From contig JAPPNF010000167.1 in assembly GCA_028818755.1 (NCBI GenBank), positions 220,756 through 284,755 on the forward strand: a DNA stretch of 64,000 nucleotides, in the 5' to 3' direction. The DNA comes from Deltaproteobacteria bacterium. GTDB taxonomy: Bacteria > Desulfobacterota > Binatia > UBA9968 > JAJDTQ01. Each line of letters starts with the position of its first letter. The first letter of the stretch is position 1. Both the position numbers and the translations under genes were made by a program. Below are positions 27,814-35,429 of this stretch, one piece after another. Below the pieces are notes generated by a model, which made no database searches, had not been told where the DNA came from, and worked only from the letters and a program-made list of their open reading frames with translations.

Positions 27814-28629
27814 TCAGAAGGCGGGAACCGCCGGCTTCGGGCTCTTGGGAAACAGCCCGTGCTTGGCAAGGAACTCGATCATGAAACGGTCGAAGAGCCA
27901 GGGCTGCTCGATCTGGCAGGCGTGGCCGGCGCCCGGCAGCACCTTCAATTCGCAGCCGGGGATTCGCTCCTGCAGCGCGGCGGCGGTGGGATGGGAATTG
28001 TCCTCGCTGCCGGAGAGGATGATGACCGGGCAGGCGATGTTGGAGTGATGGCCGTCGGGTTCCGGCGCCTGCATCGCACGGAACTGGTGCAGGATCGTAT
28101 CGACATCCGCGAAGTCGTTGCGTTCCGCGAAGAGATTGGCGAAGAAATGCGCCATTGGCGTCGCGCGAAATGCAGGGCTCAGGTCCTCGAACGTGTACGC
28201 CCAGCGATAGCCGATGCCCTTGGCGCCGTAGGCGGCGATGCGCCTCTTGGCGAATGCCTTCTCGGGCGTGTACCCCGTTCCCGACAGGATCATCGCCGCC
28301 GTCCGGTCGGGATGCTGGTGGTACATGTAGGGACTGAGGGACGATCCCACCGAGCACCCTACCAGGATGGCCGTCTCTCCGGGAAAAGCGTCGTCCACCG
28401 CCTCCCAACAGGCCTCCGCCATGTCGTCCATGGTCAACCCGGCCTCGGCCTTCGGCGACCGACCGTACCCCGGAATGTCGATGGCGATGCAGCGGTACCA
28501 CGTCGACATGTGCGCCATCTGGAAGATCCAGCACGACTGATCCATCGGATTCGGATGGACGAACGCCATCACCGGCCCGCTGCGGCCCATGCGCTCGTAG
28601 TAGAGCGGTCCTTCAACGTTGTTCGCCAT
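27814..28629 (-). CDS. Alpha/beta hydrolase, paralog 2 of 3
   Basis: A 271-residue homolog of the genes at 17230-18045 and 29392-30204, gap-free against copy 1. Its catalytic residues are Ser93 (GCSVG), Asp210 (GSEDNSHP) and His236 (GAGHACQIEQP). The ATG at 28629 has GGAGGA six bases upstream; a longer frame to 28707 is not supported. The leader (28630-28702), including TGGCCCTTTCGTAGTCC, matches that of copy 1. It is upstream of oppA on the same strand, so copies 1 and 2 bracket the double import cluster. It is divergent from the MazE/MazF pair. Confidence 0.88.
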   Translation of the reverse strand: MANNVEGPLYYERMGRSGPVMAFVHPNPMDQSCWIFQMAHMSTWYRCIAIDIPGYGRSPKAEAGLTMDDMAEACWEAVDDAFPGETAILVGCSVGSSLSPYMYHQHPDRTAAMILSGTGYTPEKAFAKRRIAAYGAKGIGYRWAYTFEDLSPAFRATPMAHFFANLFAERNDFADVDTILHQFRAMQAPEPDGHHSNIACPVIILSGSEDNSHPTAAALQERIPGCELKVLPGAGHACQIEQPWLFDRFMIEFLAKHGLFPKSPKPAVPAF

Positions 28630-28791
28630 GATGTTCCTCCGTTTCGGTGGTGCCGAACTGTTCGCCCGTGGTCCTGGCCCTTTCGTAGTCCAGGACGACA
28701 AGGGCACGGGGTTTGCGATCTCCCTGATAATAGGCCGTGGTTGCGCTACATTTCTGTATTACTTATCTTCTGTATAGTGGGAGGTAGGCAA

Positions 28792-29016
28792 ATGGAACTC
28801 GCCAAGATCACTTCACGCGGGCAGACGACAATTCCCAAGAAGATTCGCCAGGCGGCGAACCTCCGGGAGGGTGATTTGATCACTTTCGAGGTCGCGGTCG
28901 ACCATGTCGTGGTTCGCAAGGTCATTCCGGCAGAGGACGACTACCTGAAGGGTCTCTCCGAAGGCCTCAGCGAATGGGTCTCTCCCGAGGACGAGGAAGC
29001 ATGGCGTGACCTTTGA
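28792..29016 (+). CDS. mazE: AbrB/MazE-type antitoxin
   Basis: A 74-residue swapped-hairpin DNA-binding antitoxin: AKITSRGQTTIPKKIRQAANLREGDLITFEV is a textbook AbrB/MazE/SpoVT domain (long motif, residues 4-34). The acidic C-terminal tail (GLSEWVSPEDEEAWRDL) is of the kind that wraps the toxin. GGAGG lies 8 bases before the ATG, and TATAGT at 28773-28778 is a likely -10 box in an AT-rich leader. It overlaps the toxin gene by 11 bases. Confidence 0.9.
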   Translation: MELAKITSRGQTTIPKKIRQAANLREGDLITFEVAVDHVVVRKVIPAEDDYLKGLSEGLSEWVSPEDEEAWRDL

Positions 29017-29340
29017 CGCGCTCGACGTGGTCGTCGTCCCTTTCCCTTTCACGGACCGCGAGACCAGCAAGCGTCGGCCAGCCTTGGTCGTCTCATCGGC
29101 AGACTTCAACGACGCTCACGAACAATCAATCTTGACCATGATCACCTCGGTGCGCACCCCTTGGCCGAGTGACGTGGTCCTCCAGGACTGGCAGGGAGCG
29201 GGTCTCAATGTCCCTTGCGAGTCCGCTTCAAGCTCTTTACCGTCGATGACGGTCTGATCGTCCGCAGGACCGGCTCGTTGTCGACGCGGGACGCCCGTAC
29301 CGTCAGGAAGGCTCTCTCCCACATCTTGGCAACGGCTTGA
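29006..29340 (+). pseudogene. mazF: MazF/PemK-type toxin gene disrupted by a single-base frameshift
   Basis: Begins with GTG at 29006 and encodes DVVVVPFPFTDRETSKRRP and ALVVSS, the conserved MazF/PemK start (mRNA endoribonuclease). After ...GLNVPC (about 29219) the frame shifts. The original frame runs into a TGA at 29255-29257 (83 residues). The neighbouring frame continues as RVRFKLFTVDDGLIVRRTGS to a stop at 29338-29340, which completes a normal MazF of about 111 residues. One missing base (TGCGA where TGCCGA is expected) explains it. It is either a true inactivating deletion or an assembly error. Confidence 0.85.
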
Positions 29341-29391
29341 CCGGGTTTGTTTACCCGTGTTCCGGCGCGCGTCCCCACACTAGCTTCCGAA

Positions 29392-30204
29392 TCAGGACTC
29401 GGCCGACGGTTCGGGCGTCCCCGGGAACAGGCCGTGCTTGGTGAGGAACTCGATCATGAAGCGGTCGAACAGCCAGGGCTGTTCGAGCTGGCAGGCGTGT
29501 CCGGCGCCGGGCAACACCTTCAACTCGCAACCCGGTATTTGTTCCTGGAGGGCGAACGAGCGTGGATGGGCGTTATCCTCGCTGCCGGTGAGGATGATGA
29601 CCGGACACCCGATGCCTGAGTAATGGCCCTCGGGCTCCTGCTCCTGGAGCGCCCCGAACTGGTGACAGATCGTGTCCACGTCCGCGAACTCGTTGCGTTC
29701 GGTGAACAGGTTGGCGAAGAAATGCGCCAGCGGGGTGGCGCGGAACGCCGGGCTCAAGTCCTCGAACGTGTACCTCCAGCGAAAGCCGATGCCATTGGCG
29801 CGGTAGGTTTCGATCCGTCGCTGGAAGTTGCTCTTGTCGGTCGAATACCCCTTGCCCGACAGGATGATCGCCTTCGTCCGGTTCGGGTGCTGGTGATACA
29901 TGTAGGGCGCGATGGCCGATCCCACCGAAGAGCCCACCAAGATGGCCGCCTCCCCGGGCGTGGCGTCGTCGATGGCCTCCCAGCACGCCACCGCCATGTC
30001 ATCCATGGTCAGCCCCGCCTCCGCCCTCGGCGACCGCCCGTACCCCGGAATGTCGATGGCGATGCACCGGTACCACGTCGACAGATGCGCCATCTGGAAG
30101 ATCCAGCACGACTGGTCCATCGGGTTGGGATGGATGAACGCCATCACGGGCCCGGTGCGGCCCATGCGTTCGTAGTAGAGGGGTCCGTCGATGCGGTTGG
30201 CCAC
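29392..30204 (-). CDS. Alpha/beta hydrolase, paralog 3 of 3, in the grd operon
   Basis: A 270-residue homolog of the other two hydrolases: Ser93 in GSSVG, the Asp in GSEDNAHP and the His in GAGHACQLEQP are all retained. It differs by a serine before the nucleophile and a divergent segment around STDKSNFQRRIETYRANG. The GTG start at 30204 lies two bases after the grdA stop, so it is translationally linked to the selenoprotein. Its leader does not match the other copies. Position suggests it processes a substrate or product of the Grd-like proteins; that is inference. Confidence 0.88.
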   Translation of the reverse strand: MANRIDGPLYYERMGRTGPVMAFIHPNPMDQSCWIFQMAHLSTWYRCIAIDIPGYGRSPRAEAGLTMDDMAVACWEAIDDATPGEAAILVGSSVGSAIAPYMYHQHPNRTKAIILSGKGYSTDKSNFQRRIETYRANGIGFRWRYTFEDLSPAFRATPLAHFFANLFTERNEFADVDTICHQFGALQEQEPEGHYSGIGCPVIILTGSEDNAHPRSFALQEQIPGCELKVLPGAGHACQLEQPWLFDRFMIEFLTKHGLFPGTPEPSAES

Positions 30205-30206
30205 GC

Positions 30207-30677
30207 CTAGCCCGCCCGCATCCCCGCCAGCGCATCCACGATCGCGTCCGCCTCCAGCCCCATTTCCAGGATTTCGATGTTCTCGGCGTACTGGTCGGGG
30301 TCGATGGCGGCTTTCACGTTGGGCTCGAAGACGTGGTAGGCCGGGAGGCCGAGCTCGACGCCGGCGAGGGGTCCGGCGTAGGAGGGGTCGCCGGTGGTGA
30401 CGGTCTCGAACTGGACTTGGCTGCTCTCGCTTGTCGGAGCACCGAGCAGCACGACGATGCCGTCCTTTCCGTATTCTTCCGCGAGTTCTTTTATTCGACC
30501 TTGATCCTCAAGGTCCATGGCCCCAGCGGCTGTTCAGACGAAGCACTGGGTGGCGGCGTACGCGACCTCGCCTCCCAGTCCCGCGATGGCCTGCTCGATG
30601 ACCGGGGCGGGGACGCCGTCCCGCTCGCCGAGGATGATCAGTTTCTTGCCGTTTAGGGTGATGGGTTCTGCGGTCAT
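30207..30677 (-). CDS. grdA: Glycine/sarcosine/betaine reductase selenoprotein A (GrdA), selenocysteine at UGA
   Basis: A 156-residue selenoprotein. In glycine, sarcosine and betaine reductases, GrdA receives the carboxymethyl group on its selenocysteine and passes it to protein C. The frame from ATG 30677 (AGGAG nine bases before) reads KLIILGERDGVPAPVIEQAI, then CFV, then an in-frame TGA at 30534-30536, then TAAGAMDLEDQ and the rest of GrdA including AGPLAGVELGLPAYHVFEP. Cys45 and Sec48 form the family CxxU redox motif, and total length equals the family norm. A hairpin follows the UGA. Standard gene callers would split this into two ORFs. It lies 92 bases after grdC and 2 bases before hydrolase copy 3. 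Confidence 0.93.
30497..30515 (-). promoter_or_regulatory. Bacterial SECIS-like hairpin for grdA
   Basis: On the minus strand GACCTTGA, loop GGA, TCAAGGTC: an 8-bp perfect stem beginning 18 bases after the UGA, with the loop about 26 bases from it and G as first loop base. Distance and loop fit bacterial SECIS elements that bind SelB. The sequence is simultaneously coding (DLEDQGR). Confidence 0.7.
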
Positions 30678-30769
30678 GGGGGTTTCTCCTTGTTTTAGGG
30701 TGTCAATTCTTGAACTAGCGCACCTTGGCGGAAAATGCAACTAAATTCAATGGGTTACGCGCGCCTCGG

Positions 30770-32218
30770 CTATTCCCCGTTCCGTTCGATCAAGACCGAC
30801 ATTCCGTCCGTCAGTTCGGTCATCTGGCCCAGGAACAGGCTCGCCCGCGCAACCAGCAGACAGTTACGGATATCGCCCGCTGCCATCTCCCGCACGGCGT
30901 GGGGCACGTATACGAAACCCGAGGCGATGTGCCCCTGGGTGGGAGCGTAGCCGCATACGCCCTTGGCACGGGCGAAGCCGGCGATGTCGCTCTTGTCGAT
31001 CTCCTTGGCCACGGCCAGCATGGCGGCCATCATCTTGTAGTTGCGGGCGGCTACGTCGCCGGCCTTGGCGGAGACCGTGATGTCCGGATTGTGCAGCTCG
31101 GTGACCACGCGGTCGAGTCGGTCGACGCCCCATTCCAGCCGCCGCAGCGGCTCCAGGACAAGCTCCCGGAACTGCTTGTCGAGGGCGGCGCCGGCCTTGA
31201 CGGGATGGCGGCCGACGGCCCGCAGGTTCACCGTCGGGCTCCGGCCGTCGTCCCGGCCGATCCACACGGCCACCGCGGACAGCGCGTCCTCCAGCACCGG
31301 GATGCCCTGCTCCAGGTGGTAGAGGGACTTCATCCCGAGCTTGGGAAGGGACCCTCCCCCCACCACCACCACGTTCTCGAACACGCCGCTCTCCACCAGC
31401 GATGCGCCGATGACCATGGCGGGAACGGGCGCGGCGCAGAAGTCCTTGATGTCGATGCCGGTGCCGAGGTCGCACCCGGCGAACTCGGCGATGGCCTTGG
31501 CCATGTTGCCGCCGCCGCGCTGGTAGCGGTCGCCGACGGCCTCCTCCGAGCAGCTCAGCACCAGGTCGACGTCGCCCAGGCCCAGCCCGTCCACGTGGTT
31601 CAGCAGCTCGTGCACGGCCAGGGCGCCCGAGACCTTGCAGGAGAGGTTCTCCAGGAGCACGGATGCCGAGAGCGCTTCGTCCTCGGAGTGGCCCGTCTTC
31701 ACGACTCCCACGGGCGCGCCTTCGCCGCCGGCGAAGAGGGGAAGGCTGTCCGAGGACTCCCACTCGGCATCCATCTGGGCATCGGTGAGCAGCGCGGGCG
31801 TCCTGGAGGCCAGGGGCGCCGTGAGCGGCGCGGATTCTAGCACCGGGCCCATCTCCTCCCAGAACCGTTCCCGCAGCAGCACGTGCTTGAACGGGTCCGC
31901 GCAGGCTAGCAAGGCCTGGAAACGCCGCTCCTCCATGATGTGCCCGAAGGGCGGCTCGCCGCCGTCAGTGTCGGCGAGCTTGTCGAACCAAGGCTGCTCT
32001 ACCTCCCACAGGCGGGCCGGCGCCTGGCTTCCGATGAACACCTGGTTGGGCAGGTAGCGGCAGGCCTCGTCGTAGCTCCACAGCCCCCCGGTCAACTCCG
32101 CCAGGAACTCCGGCCGGGCCTTGGCTTCCCGGAACGGCTTCGAGCCGTAACGCACCAGGCTCGGAGTGTGCGCCAGGGCAGTGGCGGCGCCCTTGATGAC
32201 GGGTCGGTTCGACGACAT
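30770..32218 (-). CDS. grdC: Glycine/sarcosine/betaine reductase component C, beta subunit (GrdC)
   Basis: A 482-residue ketoacyl-synthase III-like protein. GrdC with GrdD takes the group from GrdA-selenoether and releases acetyl phosphate. The N-terminal half is the GrdC-specific ALAHTPSLVRYGSKP and GRLWSYDEA-like region. SCSEEAVGDRYQRGGGNMAK near residue 223 is a GrdC signature. The thiolase-type active site is DFCAAPVPAMVIGASLVESG with Cys261. The start at 32218 (MSSNRP) follows a weak AAGGT site; the frame extends to 32278. Clostridial operons carry grdE, grdB and grdD too; none is here. First gene of the grdC-grdA-hydrolase unit. Confidence 0.92.
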   Translation of the reverse strand: MSSNRPVIKGAATALAHTPSLVRYGSKPFREAKARPEFLAELTGGLWSYDEACRYLPNQVFIGSQAPARLWEVEQPWFDKLADTDGGEPPFGHIMEERRFQALLACADPFKHVLLRERFWEEMGPVLESAPLTAPLASRTPALLTDAQMDAEWESSDSLPLFAGGEGAPVGVVKTGHSEDEALSASVLLENLSCKVSGALAVHELLNHVDGLGLGDVDLVLSCSEEAVGDRYQRGGGNMAKAIAEFAGCDLGTGIDIKDFCAAPVPAMVIGASLVESGVFENVVVVGGGSLPKLGMKSLYHLEQGIPVLEDALSAVAVWIGRDDGRSPTVNLRAVGRHPVKAGAALDKQFRELVLEPLRRLEWGVDRLDRVVTELHNPDITVSAKAGDVAARNYKMMAAMLAVAKEIDKSDIAGFARAKGVCGYAPTQGHIASGFVYVPHAVREMAAGDIRNCLLVARASLFLGQMTELTDGMSVLIERNGE

Positions 32219-32290
32219 GGGGGGGACCTTATACCGTCTGCGGAAGCCGGGCAAGGCCGCATGGCGGCGATACCGCACGAGCCGGAGCAG

Positions 32291-32323
32291 GTCGGATTAG
32301 CGGAGCGTGATCCGACACGCTCC
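32291..32323. repeat. Overlapping alternative hairpins in the grdC/M20 divergent region
   Basis: GTCGGATTA pairs with TGATCCGAC (32291-32316, one G-T pair), or GGAGCGTG pairs with CACGCTCC (32302-32323). The two stems share bases and exclude each other. The first resembles a common bacterial intergenic palindrome, so this may be a repeat unit rather than a switch. It sits in the 261-base gap between two divergent genes, which also has TAATAT at 32394-32399 as a possible -10 box for the plus-strand gene. Confidence 0.45.
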
Positions 32324-32479
32324 GTCGGGTTACTCTTTCGGCTAACCTGACCTGAGGTGGCGAGCCAGGTCTCTCGACGCGCCGTCCTCCTTGTAATATG
32401 ATCCGCGCATACCATCAGCGCCGGTCCACCGGAGCGCCCGTCACGCGCCATCGGCCGGCCCGGCCCGCGGGAGGAAACC

Positions 32480-33925
32480 ATGCAGGATTCGAAGCAGAAA
32501 CAGTTCGCCATGGACGCCGTGGAGGAGAACCGTAACAACATCGCGCTCCTCGGCGACAACATCTTCTATTTCGCCGAGTTGGGCATGCAGGAGTTCCGCA
32601 CCACCGGGCTTATGACCGAGATCCTGGAGCAGGCGGGCTTCGAGATCGAGTGGAACATCTCGGGGATGCCGACCGCATTCATCGCCACCTACGGATCGGG
32701 CAAACCGGTGGTGGCGCTGCACACGGAGTTCGACGCTACCCCCTCCAGCTCGCAGATGGCGGGGGTGACCGAGCAGAAGCCCATCGTCGACGGTGCGCCG
32801 GGGCACACTGAAGGACACAACGTCAATGCGGCGGTGATGGTCGGCGCGGCGGTGGCAGTCAAGAAGACCATGGAGCAGTTCGGTATCGAGGGGACGCTAC
32901 GTGTCTACGGTGCTCCCGCCGAGGAGCAGCTCGTGAGCCGCCCGTACTTCGTGCGCGACGGCTACTTCAAGGACGTGGACGTGGCGTTGCACGACCACAT
33001 CGGGTCCAACCTGGGAACCGTGTACGGCCTGCGGCAATACGCGCTCATCTCCGCGGAGTTCACCTTCAAGGGCGAGAGCGCCCACGCCGCCACCTCGCCC
33101 TGGAACGCCCGCGACGCTCTGGACGCGGCGGTGCTGATGGATATCGGCTGGGATAAGCTCCGGGAGCACCTGGAGCCCTCCCAGCGCAGCCACCGGGTCA
33201 TCAGCAACGGCGGCGACCAACCCAACGTCATCCCCAACACCTCCACCATCTGGTGGTTCTTCCGAGAGGCCACCGCGGAGCGGGCGCGGACCCTCTTCGA
33301 GAAGGCCAAGCGCGTCGCCCAAGGCGCGGCCACCATGACCGACACGTCCTACTCGGTGAACGTGCTCAGCGCGGTGGCGCCCACCCGTTGCAACCGCGTG
33401 CTGGCGGAAGTGATCCAGAACAACATCGAGGCCGTGGGCATGCCCGAGTGGAGCGAGGCCGAGCAGAAACTCGTCACCGATCTTCAGACCAAGGTCAACG
33501 TGAAGGCTACGGGAATGCCCACGCAGGTTGCCCAGCTTCGGGAAGCGGTGCAGTCCGTATCCGCCAACGACTCCGGCGACGTCTGCTGGGTGGTGCCGTC
33601 GGGCGTGGTGAACTTCCCGTCCAACATCCCGGGCATCGCCTACCACCACTGGGGCGCGGGCGTTTCCCTGGCCACCACAATCGCCCACAAGGGAGCCGTG
33701 GCTGGAGCCAAGACCATGGCCGCCTCGGCAATCGACCTCTTCATGGACCCGCAATTGGTGGCGCGGGCCAGGGAAACGTTCAGGGAAGAGATCGGCGGCG
33801 TGGAGTACCGCCCGCTGCTGCCCGACGACCAGCAGCCCCCGCTGGAGCTCAACCGTGTCCTCATGGAACGTTACCGCTCCGCCATGGAAGCCCACTATCC
33901 CAAGGAGAAGCCCGCATTCAGCTAA
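32480..33925 (+). CDS. M20-family amidohydrolase, AbgB-like
   Basis: A 481-residue peptidase-fold amidohydrolase matching AbgB (p-aminobenzoyl-glutamate hydrolase subunit B) in length and layout. It has an HTEFDATP metal-site segment, APAEEQL with the catalytic glutamate, VALHDH, and a dimerisation domain with FTFKGESAHAATSPWNARDALDA. An oddity is that the usual GHxCGHN metal motif reads GHTEGHNVN, replacing the metal-ligand Cys by Glu. The expected reaction is hydrolysis of an N-acyl or N-aroyl amino acid. It is divergent from grdC. Confidence 0.88.
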   Translation: MQDSKQKQFAMDAVEENRNNIALLGDNIFYFAELGMQEFRTTGLMTEILEQAGFEIEWNISGMPTAFIATYGSGKPVVALHTEFDATPSSSQMAGVTEQKPIVDGAPGHTEGHNVNAAVMVGAAVAVKKTMEQFGIEGTLRVYGAPAEEQLVSRPYFVRDGYFKDVDVALHDHIGSNLGTVYGLRQYALISAEFTFKGESAHAATSPWNARDALDAAVLMDIGWDKLREHLEPSQRSHRVISNGGDQPNVIPNTSTIWWFFREATAERARTLFEKAKRVAQGAATMTDTSYSVNVLSAVAPTRCNRVLAEVIQNNIEAVGMPEWSEAEQKLVTDLQTKVNVKATGMPTQVAQLREAVQSVSANDSGDVCWVVPSGVVNFPSNIPGIAYHHWGAGVSLATTIAHKGAVAGAKTMAASAIDLFMDPQLVARARETFREEIGGVEYRPLLPDDQQPPLELNRVLMERYRSAMEAHYPKEKPAFS

Positions 33926-33948
33926 CGCTGCCGCTCCGGGGGCCGGAG

Positions 33949-35421
33949 GTGCGGCTGCGCGCGTTGCTCGACCGCGCCACCTCCGGCGAGAGGATCCACC
34001 GAAGGTCCCGCTTCAGCCCGTCGTTGGTCGACAAGGTGCTGCGGGACCCGTTCTGGATCTGGTGCCAATTCCACGCGCCCAAGTCCGAGGCGATCAACGA
34101 GGTCGGCCGCTACGAGCAGATGCGCTACCGCCGCGGCGCGGAGCACGAGGACGCCTGGGTGGCCGCGCACTATCCCGACGCCCTGGCGATCCGTCCCGAC
34201 TTCGGCCACGAGGCCCTGGTCCGCACCCTCCGGGCCATGCTGGAGGGCGTTCCCGCCATTCACCAGCCGCAGCTTTGGGACCTCGGCCGCGACGTCTACG
34301 GACGGGGCGATCTGCTGGTGCGCGACGACAGCCACGGCTCGGACCTGGGGCCCTACCACTACCGGGTCATCGAGATAAAGCGGGCGCGCAGGCTCAGGGA
34401 CGGATTCGCGCTCCAGGCGGCCTTCTACAACCGCACCGTCGGCGCCATCCAGGGCCACACGCCGAGCCACGTGGCCGTGGCGCTGCGGGATGAGGTCCAG
34501 CGGTTGGAAGTCGCGGGCTTCGGGGACCGGATCGACGAGGTGGCGTCCCGCTGGGCCGGTCTGCGGGACGGGCCCTTGGAGCAGCCCGAAACCAGGCGGC
34601 CCCCGGACGTCACCGACTCCCCCTGGCGCGTATACGGAAACAGGCTCGTGCGGGGGCGCCGGGACCTGGTGCTGCTGGCCGGGGTGAAGGCTCCGGAACG
34701 GTCGAAGCTCAGGGCCGCGGGAATCCGCCGCGTCGATGACCTGTGGAGCCGCTCACCCGAAGAGATCGACGAGATCCTGGGTCCGCACCACGGCCCCGCC
34801 GCCTATCACGTGGCGCAGAGCTACAGGACCGGACAGCCCGTCCCCAGGCCCGGCCGCGAGTTGCGCATCCCCCGCGCCAGGCGGCTCCTCTACTTCGACT
34901 TCGAGACCGCCGACGACGTCCACCCGACCATACCGCCCCACGTGTATCTCATCGGCTGCTGGGATGCCGCGCGGGACCAGTTCGTCAGGTTCCTGGCCCG
35001 CGGCCCGGAGGACGAAGGGCGCATCTTCGAGGAGTTCCTCGACTACGTGGGAGAAGAGGTCGAGGCCGTGCGCCTCTACCACTGGACCGACTACGAGGTC
35101 CGGCAAATTCAGGCCGTCATACGCCGCTGGCCAGCGCTGGAGGGACGGCTGACGCGGCTGACAGGCTCCTGCGTCGACCTCAAGCAGTGCATACAGGACG
35201 CTGTCTACCTGCCCGTGCCCAGCTTCTCCATAAAGAGCGTTGCCCCAGCCCTTGGGTTCAATTGGCGCCAGCAGGGATTCGGCGCATACGAGGCACTGGT
35301 CTGCTACTGGGACACCATCGAAACTGGCGACCGCTCCCTGGCGGAAAAGGCCGTCCGCTACAACGAGGACGACTGCCTCGCCATGTGGCACGTCGACCAA
35401 AGGCTCACCGGCGGTGTGTGA
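33949..35421 (+). CDS. TM0106-type RecB-like nuclease with RNase H-like domain
   Basis: A two-domain protein of about 490 residues. The N-terminal half is a PD-(D/E)XK nuclease of the Cas4/RecB type: GDLLVRDDSHGS supplies the Asp and YRVIEIKRAR the ExK, followed by QAAFYNR. A helix-hairpin-helix-like stretch follows (KLRAAGIRRVDDLWSRSPEE). The C-terminal part is a predicted exonuclease, RNase H-like fold: LLYFDFETADD, LYHWTDYE and YNEDDCLAM. The start is uncertain: GTG at 33949 is the first in-frame start after the preceding stop that keeps the domain whole. Role in DNA repair is inferred from family. Confidence 0.8.
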   Translation: MRLRALLDRATSGERIHRRSRFSPSLVDKVLRDPFWIWCQFHAPKSEAINEVGRYEQMRYRRGAEHEDAWVAAHYPDALAIRPDFGHEALVRTLRAMLEGVPAIHQPQLWDLGRDVYGRGDLLVRDDSHGSDLGPYHYRVIEIKRARRLRDGFALQAAFYNRTVGAIQGHTPSHVAVALRDEVQRLEVAGFGDRIDEVASRWAGLRDGPLEQPETRRPPDVTDSPWRVYGNRLVRGRRDLVLLAGVKAPERSKLRAAGIRRVDDLWSRSPEEIDEILGPHHGPAAYHVAQSYRTGQPVPRPGRELRIPRARRLLYFDFETADDVHPTIPPHVYLIGCWDAARDQFVRFLARGPEDEGRIFEEFLDYVGEEVEAVRLYHWTDYEVRQIQAVIRRWPALEGRLTRLTGSCVDLKQCIQDAVYLPVPSFSIKSVAPALGFNWRQQGFGAYEALVCYWDTIETGDRSLAEKAVRYNEDDCLAMWHVDQRLTGGV

Positions 35422-35429
35422 GCCCGGGG

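Noticed and set aside
29200..29225. Programmed frameshift in mazF
   Set aside because: No slippery heptamer or downstream pseudoknot is apparent; a simple single-base loss is the simpler reading.
29006..29257. MazF as an intact 83-residue toxin
   Set aside because: The last dozen residues do not fit the family, while the adjacent frame supplies the expected conserved ending.
30207..30518. Separate short protein starting MDLEDQ
   Set aside because: It is the second half of GrdA downstream of the selenocysteine UGA, in the same frame as the first half.
33253..33948. Upstream extension of the RecB-like nuclease frame
   Set aside because: It lies in a second frame of the M20 amidohydrolase gene, which has clear family motifs.
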